A program made the translations under genes and the position numbers. A model generated the notes under the pieces. That model made no database searches. It saw only the letters and a list, made by a program, of their open reading frames with translations, and was not told where the DNA came from. A stretch of DNA of 64,000 bases from CALKXV01 sp965228905 (lineage in GTDB: Bacteria; Pseudomonadota; Alphaproteobacteria; Rhodobacterales; Rhodobacteraceae): assembly GCA_965228905.1 (NCBI GenBank), contig CBDDII010000003.1:124001-188000 (forward strand), in the 5' to 3' direction. The stretch's first letter is position 1, and each line of letters starts with the position of its first letter. Of this stretch, positions 1 through 8,125 are shown piece after piece.

Positions 1-2150
1 CCAACGAACAGGTGATCGACGGCAAGGGCTGGCGCTCGGGCGCCGAGGTCGAACGCCGCGAGTTGGTGCAATGGTTCTTCAAGATCAGCGATTTTTCCGA
101 AGAATTGCTGGAAGCCATTGATTCCCTTGACGATTGGCCCGCCAAAGTGAAGCTGATGCAGCAGAACTGGATCGGCAAGTCGCGCGGTTTGCAATTCGCC
201 TTCGACCGCACCGATGGCGGCCAGATCGAGGTTTACACCACCCGCCCCGACACGCTGATGGGTGCCTCCTTCATCGGCATTTCCCCCGACCACCCGATTG
301 CCAAGCAACTGGCCGAGTCTGATCCGGGCATTGCCGAGAAGCTCGCCGAGATGCGCAAAGGCGGCACGACAGAAGAAGCCCTTGAAAAGGCAGAGAAACT
401 CGGCCTGGATACGGGTATCAAGGTCAAACACCCGCTGGACCCGAACTGGGAACTGCCGGTCTGGATCGCCAACTTCATCCTGATGGATTACGGCACCGGC
501 GCGATCTTCGCCTGCCCGGCCCACGACCAGCGCGACCTCGACTTCTGCCGCAAATACGACTTGCCGGTGATCGACACCTTCATGGCCCTCGACGACCCGA
601 AAAAGGTCGAGGCCGAAGCCTTCGTGCCGCCAAAGACTGAAAAAGTGAAATGGATCAACCATTTCGCCGGTCTCGACCTGGCCACGGGGCAGGAAGCCAT
701 CGACGCCACCATCGACTTTGCCGAAAAGGCAGGCTGGGGCAAAGGCGTCACCAACTATCGCCTGCGCGACTGGGGCCTCTCGCGCCAGCGCTATTGGGGT
801 TGCCCGATCCCCGTCGTCCATTGCGACGACTGCGGCGTGGTACCCGAGAAAAAGGAAAACCTGCCCGTAAAACTGCCCGACGACGTCAGCTTCGACACCC
901 CCGGCAACCCGCTCGACCGGCACCCGACATGGCGCGACTGCGCCTGCCCCGCTTGCGGCAAGCCTGCCAAACGCGAAACCGACACCATGGACACCTTCGT
1001 CGATTCGTCCTGGTATTTCGCCCGTTTCACGTCCCCCCGCGCCGAAACGCCCACCACGCCGGAAGACGCCGCCTATTGGATGAACGTCGACCAGTACATC
1101 GGCGGCATCGAACACGCGATCCTGCACCTTCTCTATTCCCGTTTCTTCGCCCGCGCGATGCACATCTGCGGCCACCTGCCCGAAAGCGCCATCGAGCCTT
1201 TTGATGCCCTGTTCACGCAAGGCATGGTGACCCACGCGATCTATAAGACGACCGGCGAAGATGGGCGGCCTGTGTATCACTATCCTGAAGAAATTGAGGA
1301 AATTGAAACTGACGAAGGCTCACGTGAGATTGTGCTGAAGCAACCGAAAAAGCACTTTGTGGAACTTGGCGCGGGTAGCTTTTCGATGGGTGGTCTTCCG
1401 GTCGTTTTGCCGACGGACAAAAACGGAAATGTGCGAATTCCTGTCGAAGTTGTTCCCTCCGCCAAGATGTCCAAATCCAAGAACAACGTCGTCGATCCCG
1501 TCGCCATCGTCGATCAATACGGCGCCGACACCGCCCGCTGGTTCGTGCTGAGCGATTCTCCGCCCGAGCGTGACGTGGAATGGACGGCCTCGGGCGCCGA
1601 AGCCGCGCATAGACACCTGAACCGCGTCTGGCGTCTTTCGGCCGAGATTGTCGAGGGCAAGGACACCGGTTCGGACGACGAATCCCTGTTGAAAGAGATG
1701 CACAAGGCGATCCACGACGTGACCATGGGTGTCGCCAGCTTCGGCTTCAACGCCTCTATCGCCAAACTCTATGCCTTTACAAATGTTCTCGCAAAATCAA
1801 AGGCTTCGCACGACGCGCGGCGCCAAGCCGTGATGGTTCTGGCACAACTCATGTCGCCGATGACCCCGCATCTGGCGGAAGAAATCTGGGAAACCCAGGG
1901 TGGCGCGGGCCTCATCACCGATGCGCCCTGGCCCGTTGCGGACGAAGCGATGCTGGTCGAAGACAGCGTGACCCTGCCGATCCAGATCAACGGCAAACGG
2001 CGTTCCGAGATCACCGTGGCGAAAGACATGCCCAAGGATGAGGTTGAAAAGCTCGCCCTTGCCGATCAAGCTGTGGTCAAAGCGCTGGCCGGGGGTCAGC
2101 CGAAAAAGCTGATCGTCGTGCCGGGCCGTATCGTCAATGTCGTCATCTGA
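1..2150 (+). CDS. leuS: Leucyl-tRNA synthetase, C-terminal part (5' end outside window)
   Basis: Class I aminoacyl-tRNA synthetase that charges tRNA-Leu in the cytoplasm. The frame is open from base 3 and the first 150 or so residues of the enzyme lie before the window, so this is partial only because of the window edge. The visible 715 residues hold the editing (CP1) domain near the start, the catalytic core with the KMSKS signature at bases 1464-1478, and the anticodon-binding and C-terminal domains. An acidic stretch with many Glu (about bases 1280-1340) lies shortly before KMSKS. The stop overlaps the start of the next gene (lptE) by 14 bases, so the two are probably co-transcribed. Identification rests on extensive family-typical sequence and is secure. 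Confidence 0.97.
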   Translation, partial: NEQVIDGKGWRSGAEVERRELVQWFFKISDFSEELLEAIDSLDDWPAKVKLMQQNWIGKSRGLQFAFDRTDGGQIEVYTTRPDTLMGASFIGISPDHPIAKQLAESDPGIAEKLAEMRKGGTTEEALEKAEKLGLDTGIKVKHPLDPNWELPVWIANFILMDYGTGAIFACPAHDQRDLDFCRKYDLPVIDTFMALDDPKKVEAEAFVPPKTEKVKWINHFAGLDLATGQEAIDATIDFAEKAGWGKGVTNYRLRDWGLSRQRYWGCPIPVVHCDDCGVVPEKKENLPVKLPDDVSFDTPGNPLDRHPTWRDCACPACGKPAKRETDTMDTFVDSSWYFARFTSPRAETPTTPEDAAYWMNVDQYIGGIEHAILHLLYSRFFARAMHICGHLPESAIEPFDALFTQGMVTHAIYKTTGEDGRPVYHYPEEIEEIETDEGSREIVLKQPKKHFVELGAGSFSMGGLPVVLPTDKNGNVRIPVEVVPSAKMSKSKNNVVDPVAIVDQYGADTARWFVLSDSPPERDVEWTASGAEAAHRHLNRVWRLSAEIVEGKDTGSDDESLLKEMHKAIHDVTMGVASFGFNASIAKLYAFTNVLAKSKASHDARRQAVMVLAQLMSPMTPHLAEEIWETQGGAGLITDAPWPVADEAMLVEDSVTLPIQINGKRRSEITVAKDMPKDEVEKLALADQAVVKALAGGQPKKLIVVPGRIVNVVI

Positions 2151-2664
2151 TCGAACAACCGAAATCTTGAAAAGACTTCTGTCCGCGTTCTTTTCAAGAA
2201 CGCGCCTGCCCCTGCTGACCGGTCTGATGCTCCTTGTCGCCGCCTGCGGCTTCACCCCCGTCTATGGCCCCGGTGGCACCGCCGAGGGCCTTCGCGGCCG
2301 TGTCGCCATCGCCGCCCCGGCGGACGAAGAAGGCTATGCCCTGGTGCGCCGTCTCGAAGAACGCCTTGGCGCGCCGAAATCCAGCGACCTGACCCTGACC
2401 GCCGACATCTTCATGGACGAGGAATCCCTCGGCTTCCTGCCCGATGGTGAAATCAGCCGGTTCAGCGTCGAAGGCCGCGTCGACTGGCAGATCGCCGATC
2501 CCCAGGGCACGATCCTTGCCTCGGGCAGCGAAGGCAGCTTTACCAGCTATTCCGCCACCTCGACCACGGTCGCCACCCGCTATGCGCAACGCGATGCCCG
2601 GCGTCGCCTGATGGTCATCATCGCCGACCGGATCACATCCGATCTCTTGTCGCGCTCCCTATGA
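2137..2664 (+). CDS. lptE: LPS-assembly lipoprotein LptE-like
   Basis: Predicted outer-membrane lipoprotein of 175 residues that would plug the LptD barrel and help to insert lipopolysaccharide. A positively charged N-terminus is followed by a hydrophobic stretch and a lipobox, LVAAC, with the lipidated Cys at residue 37; the mature part begins CGFTPVYG, which is typical of LptE in alphaproteobacteria. The start lies inside the 3' end of leuS and the stop overlaps holA as ATGA. The order leuS-lptE-holA is the classical one in Gram-negative bacteria and supports the call. The N-terminus before the hydrophobic segment is rather long, so a slightly later start is possible. Confidence 0.9.
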   Translation: MSSSDRTTEILKRLLSAFFSRTRLPLLTGLMLLVAACGFTPVYGPGGTAEGLRGRVAIAAPADEEGYALVRRLEERLGAPKSSDLTLTADIFMDEESLGFLPDGEISRFSVEGRVDWQIADPQGTILASGSEGSFTSYSATSTTVATRYAQRDARRRLMVIIADRITSDLLSRSL

Positions 2665-3683
2665 AACTCACCGCCCGCGACGCGCCCGCCTATTTCGCCA
2701 AACCCGACGCCACCGCCACCGGCCTTTTGATCTTTGGACAGGACGCCATGCGCGTGGCCCTGAAACGGCAAGAGGTGATCAAGGCCCTGATCGGCCCTGA
2801 CGGCGAAGACGAAATGCGCCTGACCCGCATTCCCGCCGCCGAGCTGCGCAAGGACGGTGCCCTGTTGCTGGACGCGATCAAGGCGCAGGGATTCTTCCCC
2901 GGCCCCCGCGTGGCCTTCGTAGAAGATGCGGGCGACGGGCTGACCGACACGATCGAAACCGCCCTGTCGGAATGGAGTGCGGGCGATGCGCAGATCATCG
3001 TCACCGCCGGCAGCCTCAACGCCCGTTCCAAGCTCCGGAAAGCCTTCGAAACCCACAAGAAAGCCTATGCCGCCGGTATCTACGACGATCCGCCGTCGCG
3101 GGCCGAGATCGAAGCAGCCCTCGCCTCGGCGGGCCTGACCGACATCTCGCTCGATGCAATGGCCGCGCTGACCGATCTGTCCCGTGCCATCGACCCAGGC
3201 GACTTTCGCCAAACTCTGGAAAAGATCGCGCTTTACAAGATGGGCGACGACACCAGCCTGACCCCGGAAGAGGTCGCACTATCTGCGCCCCTTTCCGTCG
3301 AAGCCGGGATCGACGACGTGTTGAACATCGCCGCCGAAGGCAAGGCCCATGAAATCGGTCCGGTCCTAAGGCGGCTGGAGGCACAAGGCATTAGCGCCGT
3401 CGGCCTTTGCATCGGGGCGACCCGGCATTTTCGCGCGCTCCACACCGTTGCCTCCGACCCCGGCGGCCCCGGCTCCGGCATCGGCAAACTGCGTCCGCCC
3501 GTCTTCGGCCCCCGCCGCGACCGGATGCAGCGACAAGCCTCAAGCTGGGGGATGCACAAGCTGGAAACCGCGCTGGCGCTTCTGCTGAACACCGACCTCA
3601 CGCTGCGCTCGACGGCACAGGTGCCGGACATGGCGGTGATGGAACGCGCGCTCTTGCGCCTTGCATGGATGGGACGACGCTGA
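2661..3683 (+). CDS. holA: DNA polymerase III, delta subunit
   Basis: Clamp-loader delta subunit (340 residues), which opens the beta sliding clamp during replication. The N-terminal part resembles an AAA+-like domain without a working Walker A, as usual for delta, and the C-terminal helical collar region contains the typical stretch ending in ...LLRLAWMGRR. Length is normal for the family. It overlaps lptE by four bases and ends by sharing an A with the start of the following GST gene, so translation of the three is probably coupled. Confidence 0.93.
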   Translation: MKLTARDAPAYFAKPDATATGLLIFGQDAMRVALKRQEVIKALIGPDGEDEMRLTRIPAAELRKDGALLLDAIKAQGFFPGPRVAFVEDAGDGLTDTIETALSEWSAGDAQIIVTAGSLNARSKLRKAFETHKKAYAAGIYDDPPSRAEIEAALASAGLTDISLDAMAALTDLSRAIDPGDFRQTLEKIALYKMGDDTSLTPEEVALSAPLSVEAGIDDVLNIAAEGKAHEIGPVLRRLEAQGISAVGLCIGATRHFRALHTVASDPGGPGSGIGKLRPPVFGPRRDRMQRQASSWGMHKLETALALLLNTDLTLRSTAQVPDMAVMERALLRLAWMGRR

Positions 3684-4267
3684 TGCTGACTGTTATTGGA
3701 ACCGTCCCAAGCCGCACCTTCCGCGTGTTCTGGGCGCTCGAGGAACTGGGCCTGCCCTACGAACGGCTGACCGAACACGCCCAAAGCGAGGCGGTCTTCA
3801 AGCTGAACCCCCTGGGGCAAATCCCCGTCCTGAAAGACGGCGACACGGTGCTGACCGACTCCCTCGCCATCCTCCATTACCTTGCCGACCGGAACGGCGG
3901 TCTCACCTTCCCCGCCGGTTCCGTCGACCGCGCAAGAATGGACGCCCGGATCAATTTCCTTTTGACCGAGATGGAAGCCCCGATCTGGCTCATGGCCCGT
4001 CACGGCTTCGTCCTGCCCAAGGATCAGCGCACCCCCGGCCTCCGCCCCATGTGCGAAGCCGACTTCGCGCGAGCAGAGGCCAAATTCGCCAAACTCCTCG
4101 GCGACGCCGAATACTTCGCCGGCAACACCTTCACCCTCGCCGACATCATCGCCGCCCAGATCGCCAGCTGGGCCCGAGCCGCCAGGATCACATTGCAACC
4201 CACCACGGCAAGCTACCTCGCCCGCATGGAAGCACGACCGGCGTGGGGGAAGGCTATGGGCGATTGA
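3683..4267 (+). CDS. Glutathione S-transferase family protein
   Basis: A cytosolic GST-fold protein of 194 residues. The thioredoxin-like N-terminal domain shows the glutathione-binding segment NPLGQIPVL (residues 42-50) followed by the Asp-Ser pair (59-60) that contacts the gamma-glutamyl group; the C-terminal half is the all-helical GST domain with an ...FTLADIIAAQ... segment. The chosen ATG overlaps the holA stop (TGATG). An ATG 18 bases upstream (3665) is in the same frame and cannot be excluded. Substrate unknown. It closes the leuS-lptE-holA run and is followed after one base by an HNH gene. Confidence 0.85.
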   Translation: MLTVIGTVPSRTFRVFWALEELGLPYERLTEHAQSEAVFKLNPLGQIPVLKDGDTVLTDSLAILHYLADRNGGLTFPAGSVDRARMDARINFLLTEMEAPIWLMARHGFVLPKDQRTPGLRPMCEADFARAEAKFAKLLGDAEYFAGNTFTLADIIAAQIASWARAARITLQPTTASYLARMEARPAWGKAMGD

Positions 4268-4268
4268 G

Positions 4269-4583
4269 ATGACCGGGGCAGACGGCAAAACCGACCCAAT
4301 CTGCCCCCTCTGCAACCGCCCGATTCCAAGTCACGCACCCCAAAGCCTCCACCACCTCGTCCCGAAACTGCGCGGCGGAAAGGGCGGCCCGACGGTATTG
4401 TTGCATCAGATCTGCCACAACGAAATCCACGTCACCCTGACCGAAACCGAACTGGCCCGCGACTTTTCAACAATCGAAGCCCTACGGAACCATCCCCGGC
4501 TTGCAAAGTTCATCCAATGGGTCGCCAAACGCCCGCCCGACTTCCACTCCAAGACCCCCGGCAGGCGTCGCGCGGCAAGGTGA
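4269..4583 (+). CDS. HNH endonuclease-like zinc protein
   Basis: A 104-residue protein with a compact HNH/zinc-finger pattern: CPLC at residues 12-15, HHLVPK at 28-33 and HQICHNEIH at 46-54. The two CxxC/CH pairs would hold a structural zinc, and the HH plus the N-x-x-H give the HNH active site. Short stand-alone HNH proteins like this are widespread in proteobacteria; their target is usually unknown. It starts one base after the stop of the GST gene, so it belongs to the same transcript. There is no partner methylase or toxin nearby to suggest a restriction role. Confidence 0.8.
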   Translation: MTGADGKTDPICPLCNRPIPSHAPQSLHHLVPKLRGGKGGPTVLLHQICHNEIHVTLTETELARDFSTIEALRNHPRLAKFIQWVAKRPPDFHSKTPGRRRAAR

Positions 4584-4646
4584 TCCAGATCAAGGCGAGG
4601 ATGGTCTGGGTTTGCTATGCTCCCCGCAAACAAACGGAGAGCCGAA

Positions 4647-5054
4647 ATGTCCTGCATCTACACCGAACACGACAGCGCCCCGGTCGCCGAGATCCGCGTG
4701 ATCTCGCGCGTGACCCAAAACGACATGAGCAAGATCATCCCGCAACTCGAAGCCTTCATCAAAAAGCACGGCAAGGTCCGCCTGGTCGAGATCATCGAGG
4801 ACTTTGAGGGTTTCGATCCTTCGACCATCCTTGAGGGCATCAGGTTCGACATCCAGCACATGAAGGACATCAGCCATGTCGCCGTCGTCTCTGACAAGGG
4901 ATGGATCGGGATGATGACCGCCGTGGCGGGGCGGGTTCTGCCGGTGACGCTCCGGGTCTTTTCGATGGCCGAGGTCGAAGCGGCCCGCGCCTGGGCGCTT
5001 GAGCCCGACGGGGAACAGGAACCCGAGGACCCGACCGACAACCTGCCAGTCTAG
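4647..5054 (+). CDS. SpoIIAA-like (STAS/SEC14) domain protein
   Basis: A 135-residue soluble protein matching the SpoIIAA-like family over its full length: an N-terminal beta strand, the acidic DFEGFDP turn in the middle, and ...IRFDIQHMKDISHVAVVSD... The family has a STAS-type fold and is thought to bind lipids or nucleotides, but no function is established. The ATG at 4647 was chosen because it has a GGAGA ribosome site six bases before it; an ATG at 4617 lacks one. The gene ends on a CTAG tetramer that is also the stop of the facing crotonase gene. Confidence 0.85.
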   Translation: MSCIYTEHDSAPVAEIRVISRVTQNDMSKIIPQLEAFIKKHGKVRLVEIIEDFEGFDPSTILEGIRFDIQHMKDISHVAVVSDKGWIGMMTAVAGRVLPVTLRVFSMAEVEAARAWALEPDGEQEPEDPTDNLPV

Positions 5055-5662
5055 GCGATCATCCCCTTGATCGCCGCCACATGCGATCTTTCTGCGGACA
5101 GCACATCCCCGGCCAGCATACGCGCCTCGCCCAAGGGGTCTTCCGTGATGCGGTCGATCAACCCCATCGCCAACGCCTCGCCTGCCTCGATTTTCTGTCC
5201 CGCCATAAGGATCAGCTTGGCCCGCGCAGGCCCGACAAGTGCCGCCAACCGCCGGGGATCCGAAGGCTGCGGCAGGAACCCCAACTTCATGACCGGGTAG
5301 AATATCTTTGCCCCCGCCACGGCGACCCGCAAGTCGCAGGCCAGAACCATGCCAAGTGCGCCCCCCGCCGCCGTCCCGTTCAGGGCCGCGATGGTCAGGC
5401 AGGGCGCCTTGGCAATCGCCCCCGACAACCTTTCCCAGCACGGATCGGTCGCCAGACCGGCCCGCGCCGCCTCCAGATCGGCCCCTGCGGAAAACACCTT
5501 GCCCTGTCCGGTCAGGACCAGCGCCTTGACACCCTCGTCCTCCGAAATCTCCAAAACGGCATCGCCCAGGCGTTCCAGCATCTCGCGCGTAAGCGAGTTT
5601 GCCTTCTCCGGACGATTGATGGTGAGTGTGGCCAGGCCACCTTCGCTGGCAACCTCGATCAT
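5051..5662 (-). CDS. Crotonase-fold protein (enoyl-CoA hydratase/isomerase family), catalytic glutamates missing
   Basis: A 203-residue crotonase-superfamily protein, shorter than usual (about 255) because the C-terminal trimerisation helices are reduced. The oxyanion-hole region FSAGADLEA (57-65) and the NGTAAGGALG segment (95-104) are present. The two Glu residues that activate water in true enoyl-CoA hydratases are not: the position in the GGxxE segment is Gly104, and the PEV position before KLG is Val. It may therefore be an isomerase, thioesterase-like or decarboxylase-type crotonase. The start overlaps the SDR stop by one base (TGATG), so it is co-translated with the dehydrogenase. Confidence 0.85.
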   Translation of the reverse strand: MIEVASEGGLATLTINRPEKANSLTREMLERLGDAVLEISEDEGVKALVLTGQGKVFSAGADLEAARAGLATDPCWERLSGAIAKAPCLTIAALNGTAAGGALGMVLACDLRVAVAGAKIFYPVMKLGFLPQPSDPRRLAALVGPARAKLILMAGQKIEAGEALAMGLIDRITEDPLGEARMLAGDVLSAERSHVAAIKGMIA

Positions 5663-6411
5663 CAGATCAACCCGACGCGCTTGCGAATATCCTCGTCGCG
5701 CAGCGAAATCTCGGTGCCGACGAACTCGTCCGCATCCGCCCCGGACATCCACAACAATGTCCGCGCGGGCCACTCGGGCGGAATGTGATCCGACCACTCC
5801 AACTGGCTGACGGGATTGACGCCACTCGCCTTGATCTCTTTCTGCATCTGGGTCGCCACCGTTCCCGGCGAAAGCCCCATGGCGCGCAGGCCCGCCTCGC
5901 GCGCCTCCTTGTCCACCATCCGGGTCAGCATCGCTGCCCCCGCCTTGGACGAACAATAATGCGACCAACCCTCGACCGGCCCATGCGCCGCGCCCGAGGA
6001 TACCGTCAGGATGGTGCCGCGCCCGCGTTCGATCATTCCCGGCATCACGGCGCGCATCCCATAGAAAACGCCCTTCAGGTTGATGTCGATCACCTTGCCC
6101 CAGGCTTCGGGGTCTGCCACCGCCAGATGCGCCACGGGTTCGACCACCCCGGCGTTGTTAATCAGAACCTCGGTCGGACCAAAAGCCTCTTCCGCCCTGG
6201 CAATGGCGTCGGCAACTTCGGAATAGCTGCTGACATCGCAAGGCACTGCCAAGGCATTCGCACCGATCCGCGCCGCAATCTCTTCAATCGCATCACGGCC
6301 TCGCGCCAACAGGGCGACCTTCGCCCCGGCCTTCGCAAAGACCTCTGCCGCCGCTTCGCCGATCCCCCGGCTTGCCCCGGTAATGACAACGGTCTTCCCT
6401 TCTATCGACAT
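5662..6411 (-). CDS. Short-chain dehydrogenase/reductase
   Basis: A classical SDR of 249 residues using NAD(P)H. Motifs: cofactor glycine motif TGASRGIG (11-18), NNAG (85-88), catalytic Ser139, Tyr152 and Lys156 (YCSSK). The C-terminal 40 residues, with ...WPARTLLWMSGADADEF..., are of the kind found in SDRs that accept acyl or sugar substrates; the substrate cannot be read from sequence. It is first in a two-gene leftward operon with the crotonase-like gene. A perfect 7-5-7 palindrome lies about 60 bases upstream, in the divergent promoter region. Confidence 0.88.
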   Translation of the reverse strand: MSIEGKTVVITGASRGIGEAAAEVFAKAGAKVALLARGRDAIEEIAARIGANALAVPCDVSSYSEVADAIARAEEAFGPTEVLINNAGVVEPVAHLAVADPEAWGKVIDINLKGVFYGMRAVMPGMIERGRGTILTVSSGAAHGPVEGWSHYCSSKAGAAMLTRMVDKEAREAGLRAMGLSPGTVATQMQKEIKASGVNPVSQLEWSDHIPPEWPARTLLWMSGADADEFVGTEISLRDEDIRKRVGLI

Positions 6412-6471
6412 TTTTCTGTCTCCATTTCGCCTATGAGCGTGCTATCAGAGTCACGCTTAGCTTGTCTGTTT

Positions 6472-6490
6472 GCCAGACAACACCCTGAGC
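6472..6490. promoter_or_regulatory. Perfect palindrome, candidate operator
   Basis: TTGTCTG-N5-CAGACAA, a perfect 7-base inverted repeat in the 149-base divergent region between the SDR operon (left) and the first DUF2125 gene (right). The shape fits a dimeric TetR or GntR type repressor. No such regulator gene lies next to it, so the cognate protein is unknown. Confidence 0.5.
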
Positions 6491-6560
6491 TTGACCCAAA
6501 AGAGGCCCCCAAAGATGTTCGCCTCCAGCAACACAGCAAATTAGTAGCGGAACCCCCATT

Positions 6561-8066
6561 ATGCCCTTCACCCGAGCACTTTCCACCACCTCGCTTCTGG
6601 CCCTTTTCGCCGGACCCGCCCTGGCCGATCTCACGGCCGAGCAGGTTCTGGCAGACCAGGTCGCCCAGATGGAGCTTTACGGCCTTCAGGTTGCAGTGGG
6701 CGATCAATCGCGATCCGGCAATGCGCTGACCGTGGACACCATCAACGCGCTGGCCAGCATCCCCGAAGAGGATGTGAACATCAAGCTGACCATGGGCGGT
6801 GCCACCTTCACCGAACAGGGCGACGGGTCCGTCCTTATCTCCTATCCTGCGGCAATTCCCCTGAACATCGAAGTCAGCGGCGGCGAGTTGGACGAAACGG
6901 TCGCGATCGCCATGACGATCAACCAGACCGGGCTTCAGAACCTGGCAACCGGCACGCCCGATCAGTTCCGCTATGAGTTCACCGGCCAATCCGCCAGCAT
7001 CAGCGACGTGTCGTTCTCGGGCCCTGACGAGATGGGCGATGTCGACATGGACATCCAGGTCGACATGACCAACCTTCTTGGCGTGTTGAATATCGGCGCA
7101 GGCGACGTCCGACCCTACGATATGGACATGACGATGTCTGCCCTGAAGATGGTGTTCAGCGTCAGCGAGCCGGGCGGAGAAGGGAATTTCGACCTGGCAT
7201 TCGACGTCAGTGATGTTGTCGCAAATTACACCGGCATGATTGCCCGGCAGGATTTGATGAGCAGCTTTGCCGAGAACGTTGCCAACGGCAACGCGACAAG
7301 CGGCACCTTTTCGCACGGCGCGGCAAGCTATGTCTTCAAGGCCGACGACGACCAGGGCGTCGTCGAAGGTCAGGCCAGCATTGCCTCGGGCGATTTCGAT
7401 TTCTCGATGGACGAAAACGGCCTCGACTACGCCGGCACATCAACCGGCGTCGATCTGACCGTTGGCGGATCGGCAATCCCCTTCCCGCCTATGAGCTTCA
7501 AGATGGCTGAAACCGGCGGGCGCTTCCAACTGCCCGTTGTCCCCGGCGAGGATCCGCAGGACTTCGCACTTGTAATGAACCTGCAGGGGCTCGAAGTCGA
7601 TCCGATGCTCTGGTCGATGATCGACCCGGCTGGTCAACTGCCGCGCACACCTGCCAACCTCGTGATCGACACCAACGGCGAGATGGTTCTGACCCAGGAT
7701 ATCTTCGCGCCGGAGTTTGCCGAACAGCCCATGATGGGCCCTCCCGGCCAGGTCAACGCGCTGAACATCAATCAGCTTCTTCTTTCGCTGGCGGGTGCCG
7801 AGCTTACGGGCGAAGGTGCGCTGACGCTCGACAACTCCAGCATGATGCCCATTCCGGCAGGTGTGGTGAACCTCAAGCTGGTCGGCGGCAACACCCTTCT
7901 GGACAAACTCGTCGGCATGGGCCTGCTTCCTGAACAACAAGCCATGGGTTTCCGCATGATGACCGGCATGTTCGCCCGCCCCGGCGAAGGGCAGGACACT
8001 CTCGTTTCGACCATCGAAATGAAGGAAGACGGCTCGATCCTGGCAAACGGCCAGCGCATCAGGTGA
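6561..8066 (+). CDS. DUF2125 periplasmic protein (copy 1)
   Basis: A 501-residue secreted protein of the DUF2125 family, function unknown. A Sec signal peptide ends at about residue 22 (ALA|D), after which the mature protein begins DLTAEQVLAD. The body looks like repeated beta-strand segments with alternating Gly/Asp turns. The C-terminus ends with ...MGFRMMTGMFARPGEGQDT... and ...EDGSILANGQRIR, and both ends are nearly repeated in the next gene, so the two are tandem paralogues. The fold suggests a large envelope lipid- or polymer-binding protein, but that is inference. An intrinsic terminator follows the stop after 10 bases. Confidence 0.85.
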   Translation: MPFTRALSTTSLLALFAGPALADLTAEQVLADQVAQMELYGLQVAVGDQSRSGNALTVDTINALASIPEEDVNIKLTMGGATFTEQGDGSVLISYPAAIPLNIEVSGGELDETVAIAMTINQTGLQNLATGTPDQFRYEFTGQSASISDVSFSGPDEMGDVDMDIQVDMTNLLGVLNIGAGDVRPYDMDMTMSALKMVFSVSEPGGEGNFDLAFDVSDVVANYTGMIARQDLMSSFAENVANGNATSGTFSHGAASYVFKADDDQGVVEGQASIASGDFDFSMDENGLDYAGTSTGVDLTVGGSAIPFPPMSFKMAETGGRFQLPVVPGEDPQDFALVMNLQGLEVDPMLWSMIDPAGQLPRTPANLVIDTNGEMVLTQDIFAPEFAEQPMMGPPGQVNALNINQLLLSLAGAELTGEGALTLDNSSMMPIPAGVVNLKLVGGNTLLDKLVGMGLLPEQQAMGFRMMTGMFARPGEGQDTLVSTIEMKEDGSILANGQRIR

Positions 8067-8076
8067 CGAAAAACAA

Positions 8077-8107
8077 GGGCCGCGCCAACAAAAGCGCGGC
8101 CCTTTTT
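8077..8107 (+). terminator. Rho-independent terminator between the DUF2125 genes
   Basis: A perfect 9-base-pair G/C stem (8077-8085 with 8094-8102), an 8-base A-rich loop and a T5 tract. It sits between the two DUF2125 copies, so copy 2 is either expressed by read-through or has its own promoter hidden here. Confidence 0.85.
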
Positions 8108-8125
8108 CTATCTAGGGAGGTGCCA

